From NCBI RefSeq assembly GCF_000955975.1, contig NZ_JYJF01000014.1, forward strand, positions 1 through 64,000: a stretch of 64,000 nucleotides of DNA, written 5' to 3'. The DNA comes from Saccharothrix sp. ST-888 (GTDB lineage Bacteria; Actinomycetota; Actinomycetes; Streptomycetales; Streptomycetaceae). The translations under genes and the position numbers were made by a program. The notes under the pieces are model-generated. The model saw only the letters and a program-made list of their open reading frames with translations. It did not search any database and had not been told where the DNA came from. This document shows, in pieces, positions 1 to 7,927 of this stretch. Numbering within the stretch: position 1 is the stretch's first letter; each line of letters opens with the position of its first letter.

Positions 1-15
1 GCTCCGCTGCTACTT

Positions 16-137
16 CGCCCCCAGCCTTCGGCCGGGAGGTACCCCCACGTCGGCACCGCCCAGACTCGGCCCTCGACCTCCCCCAGCCTCCGGCCGGGGC
101 ACCCCCACCCCAACGCCTCCGGCCGGGGGCACCCCCA
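16..137. repeat. Three degenerate copies of a CCTCCGGCCGGGG-type intergenic repeat
   Basis: Three related blocks, each an AGCCTYCGGCCGGG core followed by an ACCCCCA tail, lie at about 16-47, 81-107 and 115-137. The core CCGGCCGG is itself palindromic. No credible coding potential is seen in the first 264 bases, so this is the gap upstream of ddl. GC-rich repeats of this look are common between streptomycete genes; whether these terminate the gene to the left cannot be judged because that gene is outside the window. Confidence 0.55.
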
Positions 138-248
138 TCTTCACCCACCCCCCATGTGCCGGTCGGTCTGAGCGAGCCAGGCGGCGCCGAAGTCGAAAGA
201 CGCCCGATTCGAGCAGTCGGCGTGACTTTCCCGAAACCGCTCGCACGG

Positions 249-254
249 TAGTCT
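249..254 (+). promoter_or_regulatory. Putative −10 of ddl, near-leaderless
   Basis: TAGTCT lies ten bases before the ddl ATG and matches the TANNNT −10 consensus. Transcription would begin within a few bases of the start codon, and no Shine-Dalgarno sequence is present. No clear −35 is visible. Confidence 0.4.
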
Positions 255-264
255 CAAACGCGAT

Positions 265-1416
265 ATGAGCATCGAACAGGACTCTCCGAACCCGGGCGCC
301 TCGGGCGCCAAGCCGCGCGTCGCGATCGTCTTCGGCGGTCGCAGCTCCGAGCACGCCATTTCGGTCTCCACGGCCGGCAGCGTGCTCAAGGCCATCGACC
401 GCACCAAGTACGAGGTGCTGCCGATCGGCATCACTCACGAGGGCCGCTGGGCCCTGGTCAGCGACGAGCCGTCCCGGATGGCGATCACCGACGGCAGGCT
501 GCCCGCCGTGTCCGAGATCGCCGAGTCCACCGAGGGCCAGGTCCTGCTGCCGTCCAGCCCGGACAGCCGTGAGGTGGTCTGGACGACCTCGGGCAACGCG
601 CCCAAGGACCTCGGCGAGGTCGACGTGGTGCTGCCGCTGCTGCACGGCCCCTGGGGCGAGGACGGCACCCTCCAGGGCATGCTGGAGCTCTCCGGCGTCC
701 CGTACGTCGGCTCCGGCGTGCTGGCCAGCGCGGCCGGCATGGACAAGGAGTTCACCAAGCGGATCCTCCAGTCGCACGGCATCGGCGTCGGCGACTACAC
801 GGTCGTCAAGCCGCGCGAGTGGGAGTCCGAGCCGGGCCGCGCCGCGGCGCGCGAGCGGATCGCCGCACTCGGTCTGCCGCTCTTCGTGAAGCCCTGCCGG
901 GCCGGTTCCAGCATCGGCATCACCAAGGTCAAGGACCTCGCCGACCTGGACGCCGCGATCGAGGAGGCCCGTCGGCACGACCCCAAGGTGATCGTCGAGG
1001 CCGGGCTCGAAGGCCGCGAGATCGAGTGCGCCGTGCTGGAGTTCGAGGACGGGCCGCGGGCCAGCGTGCCGGCCGAGATCCTGGTCGGCGGCGGTTACGA
1101 GTTCTACGACTTCGAGGCGAAGTACATCGACTCCTCCGAGGTGCAGATCCCGGCGAAGCTCACCGAGGACGAGACCGCCGAGATCCGCCGCCAGGCCGTC
1201 GCCGCCTTCGAGGCGTTCGGCTGCGAGGGCCTGGCCCGGGTGGACTTCTTCCTGCTCACCGACGGCCGCTGGGTGGTCAACGAGATCAACACCATGCCCG
1301 GCTTCACCCCGATCTCGGCCTACCCGAAGATGTGGGAGGCCAGCGGCGTGGGCTACGCGGAGCTGATCGACCGGCTGCTCCAGGCGGCGCTGCGCCGTTC
1401 CACCGGTCTGCGCTGA
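265..1416 (+). CDS. ddl: D-alanine–D-alanine ligase
   Basis: Cytoplasmic ATP-grasp ligase that joins two D-alanines to make the dipeptide terminus of the peptidoglycan precursor. The 383 residues match the family length. Visible marks are the N-terminal FGGRSSEH motif (about residues 23-30), the ATP-grasp loop with GSSIGI (about 213-218), the YDFEAKY region (about 276-282) that is typical of D-Ala-D-Ala rather than D-Ala-D-Lac enzymes, and the Mg-binding NEINTMPGF near 340. The ATG start lacks a ribosome site and sits just after a −10-like TAGTCT, suggesting a near-leaderless message. It faces the DUF3515 gene tail to tail. Nothing suggests a vancomycin-resistance type ligase. Identification is secure from motifs. 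Confidence 0.96.
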   Translation: MSIEQDSPNPGASGAKPRVAIVFGGRSSEHAISVSTAGSVLKAIDRTKYEVLPIGITHEGRWALVSDEPSRMAITDGRLPAVSEIAESTEGQVLLPSSPDSREVVWTTSGNAPKDLGEVDVVLPLLHGPWGEDGTLQGMLELSGVPYVGSGVLASAAGMDKEFTKRILQSHGIGVGDYTVVKPREWESEPGRAAARERIAALGLPLFVKPCRAGSSIGITKVKDLADLDAAIEEARRHDPKVIVEAGLEGREIECAVLEFEDGPRASVPAEILVGGGYEFYDFEAKYIDSSEVQIPAKLTEDETAEIRRQAVAAFEAFGCEGLARVDFFLLTDGRWVVNEINTMPGFTPISAYPKMWEASGVGYAELIDRLLQAALRRSTGLR

Positions 1417-1428
1417 GGCACGCTCGTA

Positions 1429-1461
1429 CGGTCCCGGAGGGCTACAGGCCGTCCGGGACCG
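1429..1461. terminator. Bidirectional hairpin between ddl and DUF3515
   Basis: A perfect 10-bp inverted repeat (CGGTCCCGGA / TCCGGGACCG) with a 13-nt loop lies just after ddl and overlaps the last codons of the convergent DUF3515 gene. No T-run follows, as is usual in this group. Confidence 0.55.
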
Positions 1462-1963
1462 TCGACTTGATCGCGTCGGTGAGCGAGCTGAGCGGGTCGA
1501 TGTAGTTCGGGTACGCGCCCTTGGGGACGGTGATCTCCACGTACGCCTTCCGCAGCGTGGTGACGAAGCGGTAGCCGCCGTGGCCGTCCGGACCCATGCC
1601 GAACTGCACGTCGTTGACCTCGGGTGCGGAGGTCAGTGGATCGTCGTTGAGGTAGTCGGGGCGGTCGATGCCGCACTTCAGCACGGTGCGCGGCGAACTG
1701 CCCCAGGCGGCGGTGTACGGCGAGGCGGGCGAAGGGTCCTGGCGCCGGTGCCCCAGCACGGTGTCGGGAAGTGCCCTGTCCAGGGCGGCACAGAGCCGCG
1801 CCACGGCCGGCTTCGGCGTCGGCGGGGTGACCTCCGCGGGCGCACCCCAGCCGCCGAGCAGCAGCGCCACCCCGCCCAGCAGGGCGACCGGCGGCGCGGC
1901 CCAGCGCACCGGGGCGGGCAGCGACTTGAGGCGGGCGGCGCTCACACCGGGGATACGGGACAC
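1442..1963 (-). CDS. DUF3515 family membrane-anchored protein
   Basis: A 173-residue protein with one hydrophobic segment near the N-terminus (about residues 18-40) and an extracytoplasmic remainder, consistent with the actinobacterial DUF3515 family found next to ddl and thiL. Two cysteines remain in the exported part (in RLCAAL and KCGIDRP), a possible disulfide. The predicted GTG start lies six bases after a TACGAT −10-like hexamer and has no ribosome-binding site, so the message looks leaderless. Function is unknown; proximity to ddl hints at an envelope role, but this is inference only. Confidence 0.8.
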   Translation of the reverse strand: MSRIPGVSAARLKSLPAPVRWAAPPVALLGGVALLLGGWGAPAEVTPPTPKPAVARLCAALDRALPDTVLGHRRQDPSPASPYTAAWGSSPRTVLKCGIDRPDYLNDDPLTSAPEVNDVQFGMGPDGHGGYRFVTTLRKAYVEITVPKGAYPNYIDPLSSLTDAIKSTVPDGL

Positions 1964-1969
1964 CCGCCG

Positions 1970-1975
1970 ATCGTA
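1970..1975 (-). promoter_or_regulatory. Putative leaderless promoter −10 of DUF3515 gene
   Basis: TACGAT on the minus strand, six bases before the GTG start, matches the TANNNT-N6/7-start layout of leaderless actinobacterial transcripts. Confidence 0.45.
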
Positions 1976-1982
1976 ACCGGGG

Positions 1983-2216
1983 CTACAGATGGACCACGGG
2001 GCAGGTGAGTGTGCGGGTGATCCCCTCGACCTGCTGGACCTGGGCCACCACCAGGCGCCCCAGGTCGTCCACGGTGTCGGCCTCGGCCCGCACGATGACG
2101 TCGTAGGGGCCGGTGACGTCCTCGGCCTGCAGCACGCCGGTGACCTTGGAGACGGCCTGGGCCACCGCGGTGGCCTTGCCCACCTCGGTCTGGATCAGGA
2201 TGTATGCCTGTACCAC
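1983..2216 (-). CDS. Stand-alone Lrp/AsnC ligand-binding (RAM) domain protein
   Basis: A 77-residue protein consisting only of the alpha/beta RAM domain that in Lrp/AsnC regulators binds amino acids; no DNA-binding helix-turn-helix is present. The GPYDVIVRAEADT stretch is characteristic of these SirB/Lrp-like single domains. Such stand-alone proteins form oligomers and may act as metabolite sensors or partners of full-length Lrp regulators. The start is GTG with a good GGAGG box upstream. It lies in the same direction as DUF3515, 19 bp away, and may be its operon partner. Confidence 0.85.
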   Translation of the reverse strand: MVQAYILIQTEVGKATAVAQAVSKVTGVLQAEDVTGPYDVIVRAEADTVDDLGRLVVAQVQQVEGITRTLTCPVVHL

Positions 2217-2439
2217 GGGAGACCTCCAGGCGAGGGGGGTGGGCTGACCGGCAGTCTGATCACCACGCTACCGCTCAGCGGGGCCGGGAGGGGAGACCCC
2301 GGCAGGGCCCGAGGGCGTACGCTGCGCGCGGGGGCGTGCGAGCGCGAGCAGGGACGGCGGCCGCGGGTCGCGATCGGGCGAGAGCCGGGATCGGACGCGG
2401 CCGGGTCAGTGCTTCAGTCAACAGTGGAGAGGACGGCAG

Positions 2440-3408
2440 ATGCAGGGGACCGTGGGCGAGCTCGGCGAGTTCGGACTCATCAGGGAGCTGACCGCCCGGC
2501 TGCCGCTGACCCCGGCCGTTGAACTCGGACCCGGGGACGACGCCGCCGTGGTCAAGGCGCCGGACGGCCGCGTGGTGGCCACCAGCGACGTGCTGATCGA
2601 GGGCCGGCACTTCCGCCGGGACTGGTCCACCGCCTACGACGTGGGCCGCAAGTCCGCCGCCCAGAACCTGGCGGACATCGCCGCGATGGGCGCCGTGCCG
2701 ACCGCCATACTGCTCGGCCTGGTCACCCCCGCCGACCTGCCCACCACCTGGGCCACCGAACTGATGGACGGCCTGCGCGACGAGTGCCAGGTGGCCGGGG
2801 CGGCCGTGGTCGGCGGCGACGTGGTGCGCGGCGACACCATCACCCTGGCGATCACCGCACTCGGCGACCTGCAGGGCCGGGCCCCCGTACGGCGCTCGGG
2901 CGCGCAGGTCGGCGACGTGGTCGCGGTGACGGGCTGGCTGGGCTGGTCGGCCGCCGGACTGACCGTGCTGCAGCGCGGCTTCCGCTCCCCGCGCGCCTTC
3001 GTCGAGGCTCACCGGCGGCCCGAACCGCCGTACCACGCCGGTCCGGCCGGCGCCGACCTCGGCGCCACCTCGATGGTCGACGTCAGCGACGGCCTGGTGG
3101 CCGACCTCGGCCATGTCGCCAAGGCCAGCGGCGTGGACATCGACCTGCGCGCGGCCGACTTCGACGTCCCCGCGCAAATGGCCGACATCGGCCAGGCGGT
3201 CGGGGTGGACCCGCTGGTCTGGGTGCTCTCCGGCGGCGAGGACCACGCGATCGCGGCCACCTTCCCGAGCAGCGTCCAGCTGCCCGCGCGCTGGCGGGTG
3301 GTGGGCAGCGTGGTCCGGGTCGCCGGTGCCGCCCGCGGCGGCCAGGTCACCGTGGACGGCGCCCCCTGGGACCGGGTCGGCGGCTGGGACCACTTCGCGG
3401 CGGAGTAG
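2440..3408 (+). CDS. thiL: Thiamine-monophosphate kinase
   Basis: Catalyses ATP-dependent phosphorylation of thiamine monophosphate to the active cofactor thiamine pyrophosphate, the last step of the pathway. At 322 residues it has normal length. Diagnostic AIR-synthase-like motifs are GPGDDAAVV (about residues 30-38), SDVLIEGRHF, the Asn/Asp-rich AAQNLADIAAMGA (about 73-85), GGDVVRGD and VDVSDGLVADL (about 212-222). No TPP riboswitch is apparent upstream. Two other metabolic genes, pfkA and thiD, follow on the same strand; thiD acts in the same pathway, but the gaps and separate promoter-like signals argue against one operon. Confidence 0.95.
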   Translation: MQGTVGELGEFGLIRELTARLPLTPAVELGPGDDAAVVKAPDGRVVATSDVLIEGRHFRRDWSTAYDVGRKSAAQNLADIAAMGAVPTAILLGLVTPADLPTTWATELMDGLRDECQVAGAAVVGGDVVRGDTITLAITALGDLQGRAPVRRSGAQVGDVVAVTGWLGWSAAGLTVLQRGFRSPRAFVEAHRRPEPPYHAGPAGADLGATSMVDVSDGLVADLGHVAKASGVDIDLRAADFDVPAQMADIGQAVGVDPLVWVLSGGEDHAIAATFPSSVQLPARWRVVGSVVRVAGAARGGQVTVDGAPWDRVGGWDHFAAE

Positions 3409-3697
3409 CACGGCCGCCGGGCGGCGGAACGGCCGGTCGGGGTACGGGGGGAACCGGCCGGCCGCTGCGGCGCGCGGCGGTCCGCGTGGCTCCCCGCGCC
3501 CCCCGGATGCCCCTTTCACCCCCCGGAACGGCGGCCCGGAGAGCTGAGCGGGCCAGGCGAGGGAATGCTGTCCGGGAGGGTTCCGACGCGTAGTCTTGCG
3601 CTGTCGGTCCTGGCCGGGTTTGTCCGGTCTGCCCGGCCCGTACGGATCCATCTACTCGGGGGCGGTGCCGCTCCTGGAGCGGGAGAGCGCAGCCACC

Positions 3698-4723
3698 ATG
3701 CGAATCGGCGTCCTGACCAGCGGAGGCGACTGCCCCGGCCTCAACGCGGTGATCCGCTCGGTGGTGCACCGGGGCACCGACGTCCACGGCGACGAGATCA
3801 TCGGTATCGAGGACGGGTTCCTCGGCCTGATCGAGGGCCGCGCCCGCCCGGTCTCGCACGACGACGTCACCGGCCTGCTCACCCTCGGCGGCACCATCCT
3901 GGGCTCGGCCCGGGTGCAGCGCGACCGGATCAACTGGGCGGTGGAGAACGCCCGGACGCTCGCCGACAACATCGGTATCGACGCCCTGATCGCGATCGGC
4001 GGCGAGGGCACGCTGACCGCCGCCAAGATGTTCTCCGACGCCGGGCTGCCCGTGGTCGGCGTCCCGAAGACCATCGACAACGACATCGAGGCCACCGACG
4101 TCACCTTCGGCTTCGACACCGCCGTGCACGTCGCCACCGAGGCGATCGACCGGCTGAAGACCACCGCCGAGTCACACCAGCGGGTGATGGTGGTCGAGTT
4201 GATGGGGCGTCACACCGGCTGGATCACCCTGACCGCCGGGATGGCCGGCGGTGCGCACGGAATCCTCATCCCCGAGAAGCCGTTCGACATCGAGGCGGTC
4301 GCCCGGATGGTCGAGGAACGCTTCGAGCGCCACAAGAAGTTCGCCATCATCGCGGTCGCCGAGGGCGCCAAGCCCGCGCCGGGCACCCTCCGCTTCGACC
4401 ACGGCTCGATCGACCAGTACGGCCACCAGACCTTCGGCGGGATCGGCAACCGGCTCGCCCACGAACTGGAGGACCTGCTCGGCAAGGAGGCCCGCCCGGT
4501 CATCCTCGGCCACACCCAGCGCGGCGGCACGCCGACCGCGCGGGACCGGGTCCTCGCCTCCCGCTTCGGCTGGCACGCCGTGGAGGCCGTCCACAAGGGC
4601 GCCTTCGGGCACTTCACCGCACTGCGCGGCACGGAGATCCGGCTGGTGCCGATCGCGGACGCCGTGGTCCAGTTGAAGACCGTGCCCGAGGACCGCTGGC
4701 TGGAGTCGGAAGCCGTGCTCTGA
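3698..4723 (+). CDS. pfkA: ATP-dependent 6-phosphofructokinase
   Basis: Converts fructose 6-phosphate to fructose 1,6-bisphosphate in glycolysis. The start is set at the ATG preceding RIGVLTSGGDCPGLN, giving 341 residues; the open frame extends 34 codons upstream without family similarity. Visible motifs are GGDCPGLN (phosphate loop), GGEGTLTA (about residue 102), PKTIDND (substrate site, about 124-130) and MGRHTGW. The GGEG sequence, with Gly where pyrophosphate-dependent enzymes carry Asp, favours ATP as donor; the Lys of PKTIDND is typical of the actinobacterial (group III) subfamily. A −10-like TAGTCT at 3591-3596 would give a leader of about 95 nt. Confidence 0.95.
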   Translation: MRIGVLTSGGDCPGLNAVIRSVVHRGTDVHGDEIIGIEDGFLGLIEGRARPVSHDDVTGLLTLGGTILGSARVQRDRINWAVENARTLADNIGIDALIAIGGEGTLTAAKMFSDAGLPVVGVPKTIDNDIEATDVTFGFDTAVHVATEAIDRLKTTAESHQRVMVVELMGRHTGWITLTAGMAGGAHGILIPEKPFDIEAVARMVEERFERHKKFAIIAVAEGAKPAPGTLRFDHGSIDQYGHQTFGGIGNRLAHELEDLLGKEARPVILGHTQRGGTPTARDRVLASRFGWHAVEAVHKGAFGHFTALRGTEIRLVPIADAVVQLKTVPEDRWLESEAVL

Positions 4724-4787
4724 GCGGTCGGCGCCGGGGCCGGCCCGGACCGCCGGGCGCAGCGCCGTGCCGCCGACCGGCGTTGGG

Positions 4788-4793
4788 TAGGTT
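4788..4793 (+). promoter_or_regulatory. Putative leaderless promoter −10 of thiD
   Basis: TAGGTT followed by exactly seven bases and the ATG of thiD. No Shine-Dalgarno is present between them, so the transcript probably starts at the initiation codon. Confidence 0.5.
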
Positions 4794-4800
4794 GGCAGGC

Positions 4801-5598
4801 ATGAGCCAGTCCGTACCCCCTCGCGTTCTCACCGTCGCCGGTTCCGACTCCGGCGGCGGTGCGGGCATCCAGGCCGACCTCAAGACCATGCTCGCGCTCG
4901 GCGTGCACGGCATGAGCGTGATCACCGCCGTCACCGCGCAGAACTCGGTCGGCGTGCAGGGCTACTGGGAGCTGCCCGCCGAAGCCGTCCGCGCCCAGTT
5001 CCGCAGTGTGGTCGACGACATCGGCGTGCAGGCCGTGAAGACCGGCATGCTGGCCTCCATCGAACTGGTGGAGACCGTCTCCGAACTGCTCGCCGGAGTC
5101 CGGGTGCCCGTGGTGGTGGACCCGGTCGGCGTCTCCAAGCACGGCGACGCGCTGCTCGCCGCCGAGGCCGTCGCCACCCTCCGGGAGCGGCTGCTGCCGG
5201 TCGCCACCCTCGCCACGCCCAACCTGCACGAGGTGGCGCAGCTCACCGGCATCACGGTGGAGCAGGAGAGCGGCATGCTGGACGCCGCCAAGGCACTGCA
5301 CGACCTCGGTCCGCGCTGGGTCCTGGTCAAGGGCGGACACCTGGCGGGCGAGGCCGCGGATCTGCTCTACGGCGGCAGTGGCGAGGAGCACTGGTACCGC
5401 GCCGAGCGCCACGACAACCGGCACACCCACGGCACCGGCTGCACGCTGGCCAGCGCGATCGCCGCCGAGCTGGCCAAGGGCCGGACGATGCCGGAGGCGG
5501 TCGGCGAGGCCAAGGCGTACGTCACCGGCGCGATCCGCCGGGGCTTCCCGCTCGGCGCGGGCATCGGCCCGGTCGACCACGGCTGGCGCTGGCGCTAG
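4801..5598 (+). CDS. thiD: Bifunctional hydroxymethylpyrimidine / phosphomethylpyrimidine kinase
   Basis: Phosphorylates HMP and HMP-phosphate to supply the pyrimidine half of thiamine. The 265-residue product begins with the ribokinase-family motif VAGSDSGGGAGIQADLK (about residues 12-28) and contains the VKTGML segment, VVDPVGVSKHGD and the C-terminal HGTGCTLASAIAAEL anion-hole motif with catalytic Asp replaced or positioned as in the PfkB-like ThiD family. The ATG is placed directly after a −10-like TAGGTT, indicating leaderless expression. It ends 15 bp before a strong bidirectional hairpin. Confidence 0.95.
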   Translation: MSQSVPPRVLTVAGSDSGGGAGIQADLKTMLALGVHGMSVITAVTAQNSVGVQGYWELPAEAVRAQFRSVVDDIGVQAVKTGMLASIELVETVSELLAGVRVPVVVDPVGVSKHGDALLAAEAVATLRERLLPVATLATPNLHEVAQLTGITVEQESGMLDAAKALHDLGPRWVLVKGGHLAGEAADLLYGGSGEEHWYRAERHDNRHTHGTGCTLASAIAAELAKGRTMPEAVGEAKAYVTGAIRRGFPLGAGIGPVDHGWRWR

Positions 5599-5612
5599 CA
5601 CCCCGGACACGC

Positions 5613-5644
5613 CTACGGCCCGGGGTGGGAACCCCGGGCCGTAG
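5613..5644. terminator. Strong hairpin terminator after thiD
   Basis: Perfect 14-bp stem (CTACGGCCCGGGGT / ACCCCGGGCCGTAG) with a GGGA loop, extended by a further C-G pair, between the convergent thiD and rpmB genes. Probably works in both directions. Confidence 0.8.
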
Positions 5645-5661
5645 GGCAAGGCAAAACAGAT

Positions 5662-5689
5662 AGCCGACCCACCCGAGGGTGGATCGGCT
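5662..5689. terminator. Second hairpin, 3' of rpmB
   Basis: AGCCGA-CCACCC / GGGTGG-TCGGCT stem with one mismatch, lying between the first hairpin and the end of rpmB; it would terminate the minus-strand rpmB message. Confidence 0.65.
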
Positions 5690-5719
5690 GTCCGGAGGAC
5701 CGGCTTACCGGTCTGCGCG

Positions 5720-5905
5720 TCAGCGCGAGACCTTACCGGCCTTGATGCACGAGGTGCAGACGTTGAGCCGCTTCGGCGTCCGCCCAATCACAGCGCGCAC
5801 CGTCTGAATGTTGGGGTTCCAACGACGGGGGGTACGGCGGTGCGAATGGGAGATGCTGTTGCCGAAGCCCGGCCCCTTGCCGCAGACGTCGCAGTTGGCA
5901 GCCAC
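5720..5905 (-). CDS. rpmB: 50S ribosomal protein L28 (zinc-ribbon form)
   Basis: Large-subunit protein of 61 residues. The GTG start giving V-A-A-N-C-D is chosen because it matches the known N-terminus of actinobacterial L28 and has a GGAG box eight bases upstream; a second in-frame GTG three codons earlier would add only TPV-type residues. The product carries CDVC near the N-terminus and CTSC near the C-terminus, so this is the zinc-binding C+ paralogue. Streptomycetes also carry zinc-free copies elsewhere that are induced on zinc starvation; this one would be the zinc-replete form. It is monocistronic and flanked by a terminator. Confidence 0.96.
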   Translation of the reverse strand: MAANCDVCGKGPGFGNSISHSHRRTPRRWNPNIQTVRAVIGRTPKRLNVCTSCIKAGKVSR

Positions 5906-6215
5906 AGGAGTCACTCCAAGACTTCAGATCATTTACGTTCGAAAACCCCGGCTGACCCTCCCGGCCCACTCGCGTGGAACGGATCGGTTCAAGGGGTGAG
6001 CCCGGGTTGTTCCAGGCAACCGGGAGAGCATACAACGCCTCCTCCGGTTCAACGAAACTACCATGCTCCGGACGATGATCGTTTCCGTCGCCCCCCGCTG
6101 ACCGGCGGCGATCGCCCTGCGCGCGGCCTGCCGACGGCCACCGATAACCTGCGGGTATCGCCCCTCGCCACCGCGTTCCGTCGGATTCCCGTGGCGTTCA
6201 CCCGGAGGAGAGCTG
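5906..6215. other. Divergent intergenic region between rpmB and the DhaL gene
   Basis: 310 bases with lower G+C than the surrounding genes and no coding signal. It must hold the rpmB promoter (minus strand) and that of the DhaL gene (plus strand). A minus-strand TTGAAC and TATGCT occur at 6047-6052 and 6027-6032, but their 14-bp spacing is too short for a standard promoter, so I do not call one. Confidence 0.5.
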
Positions 6216-7856
6216 GTGCTGGACACGCTCGACGCCCCGACCGTCCGCACCTGGAGCCGCCTCGCCCTGACCGCCCTCGGCCAGGCCCGCGAGGAGATCG
6301 ACGCACTCAACGTCTACCCCGTCCCCGACGGGGACACCGGCACCAACCTCTACCTGACCGTCGAGTCCGCCGCCGCCGCCGTCGAGATCTGCTTCGCCGA
6401 ACACCCCGAGGGACCGGGCCTCGGCGCCGCCGTGGCCGCCATGGCCAGGGGCGCGCTGATCGGGGCCCGCGGCAACTCCGGCGTGATCCTCGCCCAGCTG
6501 CTGCGCGGCATGGCCGAGGTGCTCGCCCGGGGCGGTGACCCCGCGCTGCTCCGCCAGGCCCTCCAGCGGGCCGCCGAGGCCGCCTACCAGGCCGTTGCCG
6601 AGCCCGTCGAGGGAACCCTGCTCACCGTCGCCGCCGAGGCCGCCAAGGCCGCTGCCCGGGCCACCGGCGGTCTCGCCGAGACCGCCGACACCGCCTACCG
6701 GGCCGCCCGGACCGCGCTGATGCACACTCCCGAGCAGCTGGACGTCCTCGCCGAGGCGGGGGTGGTGGACGCGGGCGGCCGCGGGCTGGTGGCCGTGCTC
6801 GGCGCCCTCGCCGACGCCGTCGCCGGACAGACCCCGATGGGCCCGGTCGCGCTGCGCCAGGGGCTCGGCGGGCCCACCCCGGCCGAGACCGGCCAGCCGG
6901 ACGGCTGCGGGGGCCACCGGCGCCCGCCGGGCCCGGGCCACCCCGCCTTCGAGGTGGTCTACCTGCTGGACGCGTCCGACGAGGCCCTCCCGCTGCTCCG
7001 CAGCAGGCTCGCCGCCCTCGGCGACTCCCTGGTGGTCGGCGGCGGCGACGGCCTGTGGAACGTCCATGTGCACGTGGACGACGCCGGAGCCGCCGTCGAG
7101 GCCGGGGTCGAGGCCGGGCGCCCGCACCGGATCCGGATCACGCACTTCGCCGAGGCCGCCGCCCGCGCGGGGGAGCGCACCCAGGCCGCGCCCGAGGGCC
7201 GCGCCGTCCTCAGCGTGGTCTCCGGCACCGGTCTCGCCGAACTCTGCGAACAGGCCGGATCGGCGGTCCTGCTCGCCGACCCCGACCGGCCACCGGCCAG
7301 CACCGAACTCGCCGAGGCCGTCCGCCGCTGCGCCGCCCGCGAGGTCGTCCTGCTGCTGAACGACCCCGAACTGCGCGCCGCCGCCGGGGCCGCCGCCGAC
7401 CAGCTCCGCGAGGAGGGCGTGCGGATCGCCGTCCTGCCCACCCGCTCGCCGGTCCAGGGGCTGGCCGCGCTCGCCGTGCACGAGAGCGCCCGGCGCTTCG
7501 ACGAGGACGTGGTCGCCATGACCTCCGCCGCCGGCGCCACCCGCTGCGCGGAACTCGCCGTCGCCGAGGGCGAGTCCTGGACGATGGCCGGGGTCTGCCA
7601 GGCCGGGGACGTCCTCGGCCTGATCGACGGCGACGTCGCCGTGATCGGCACCGGACTGGCCGAGACCGGCGCCGTGGTGCTCTCCCGGATGCTGGCGGCC
7701 GGTGGCGAACTGGTCACCCTGGTCCTCGGCGAAGGAGTACCCGCGGGCCTGGCCGACCAGTTGGTGGCACTCGCCCGCCGGCAGCGGCCGGAGGTCGACA
7801 CCCTGGTCTTCCAGGGCGGGCAGGAGGCCGCGCCGCTGCTCATCGGGGTGGAGTGA
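6216..7856 (+). CDS. DhaL-domain (FakA/YloV-like) kinase subunit
   Basis: A 546-residue protein with an N-terminal DhaL (DAK2) ATP-binding domain, shown by NVYPVPDGDTGTNL (about residues 30-43, metal-coordinating Asp residues) and ALIGARGNSGVILAQ (about 76-90), followed by a middle domain and a C-terminal DegV-partner region. This is the architecture of FakA, the ATP-binding subunit that phosphorylates fatty acids held by FakB/DegV proteins. In actinobacteria the gene commonly precedes recG, as here. The GTG start has a strong GGAGGAG box. The linker around residues 210-235 is Gly/Pro-rich and low complexity. The fatty-acid kinase role is inferred from family; no FakB gene is in the window. 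Confidence 0.85.
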   Translation: MLDTLDAPTVRTWSRLALTALGQAREEIDALNVYPVPDGDTGTNLYLTVESAAAAVEICFAEHPEGPGLGAAVAAMARGALIGARGNSGVILAQLLRGMAEVLARGGDPALLRQALQRAAEAAYQAVAEPVEGTLLTVAAEAAKAAARATGGLAETADTAYRAARTALMHTPEQLDVLAEAGVVDAGGRGLVAVLGALADAVAGQTPMGPVALRQGLGGPTPAETGQPDGCGGHRRPPGPGHPAFEVVYLLDASDEALPLLRSRLAALGDSLVVGGGDGLWNVHVHVDDAGAAVEAGVEAGRPHRIRITHFAEAAARAGERTQAAPEGRAVLSVVSGTGLAELCEQAGSAVLLADPDRPPASTELAEAVRRCAAREVVLLLNDPELRAAAGAAADQLREEGVRIAVLPTRSPVQGLAALAVHESARRFDEDVVAMTSAAGATRCAELAVAEGESWTMAGVCQAGDVLGLIDGDVAVIGTGLAETGAVVLSRMLAAGGELVTLVLGEGVPAGLADQLVALARRQRPEVDTLVFQGGQEAAPLLIGVE

Positions 7857-7927
7857 ACCGGCCCGGGTCGGGGCGGATCGGGGTGGAGCGACCCGGTCTG
7901 TCACAGCTGTGGTGTACACAGGGTGCG

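Noticed and set aside
10..978. Long minus-strand open frame over ddl
   Set aside because: Codon-position GC pattern and homology belong to ddl on the plus strand; the minus frame is a shadow typical of high-GC DNA.
6027..6052. Promoter for rpmB (TTGAAC / TATGCT)
   Set aside because: Only 14 bp separate the elements; spacing too short for a normal promoter.
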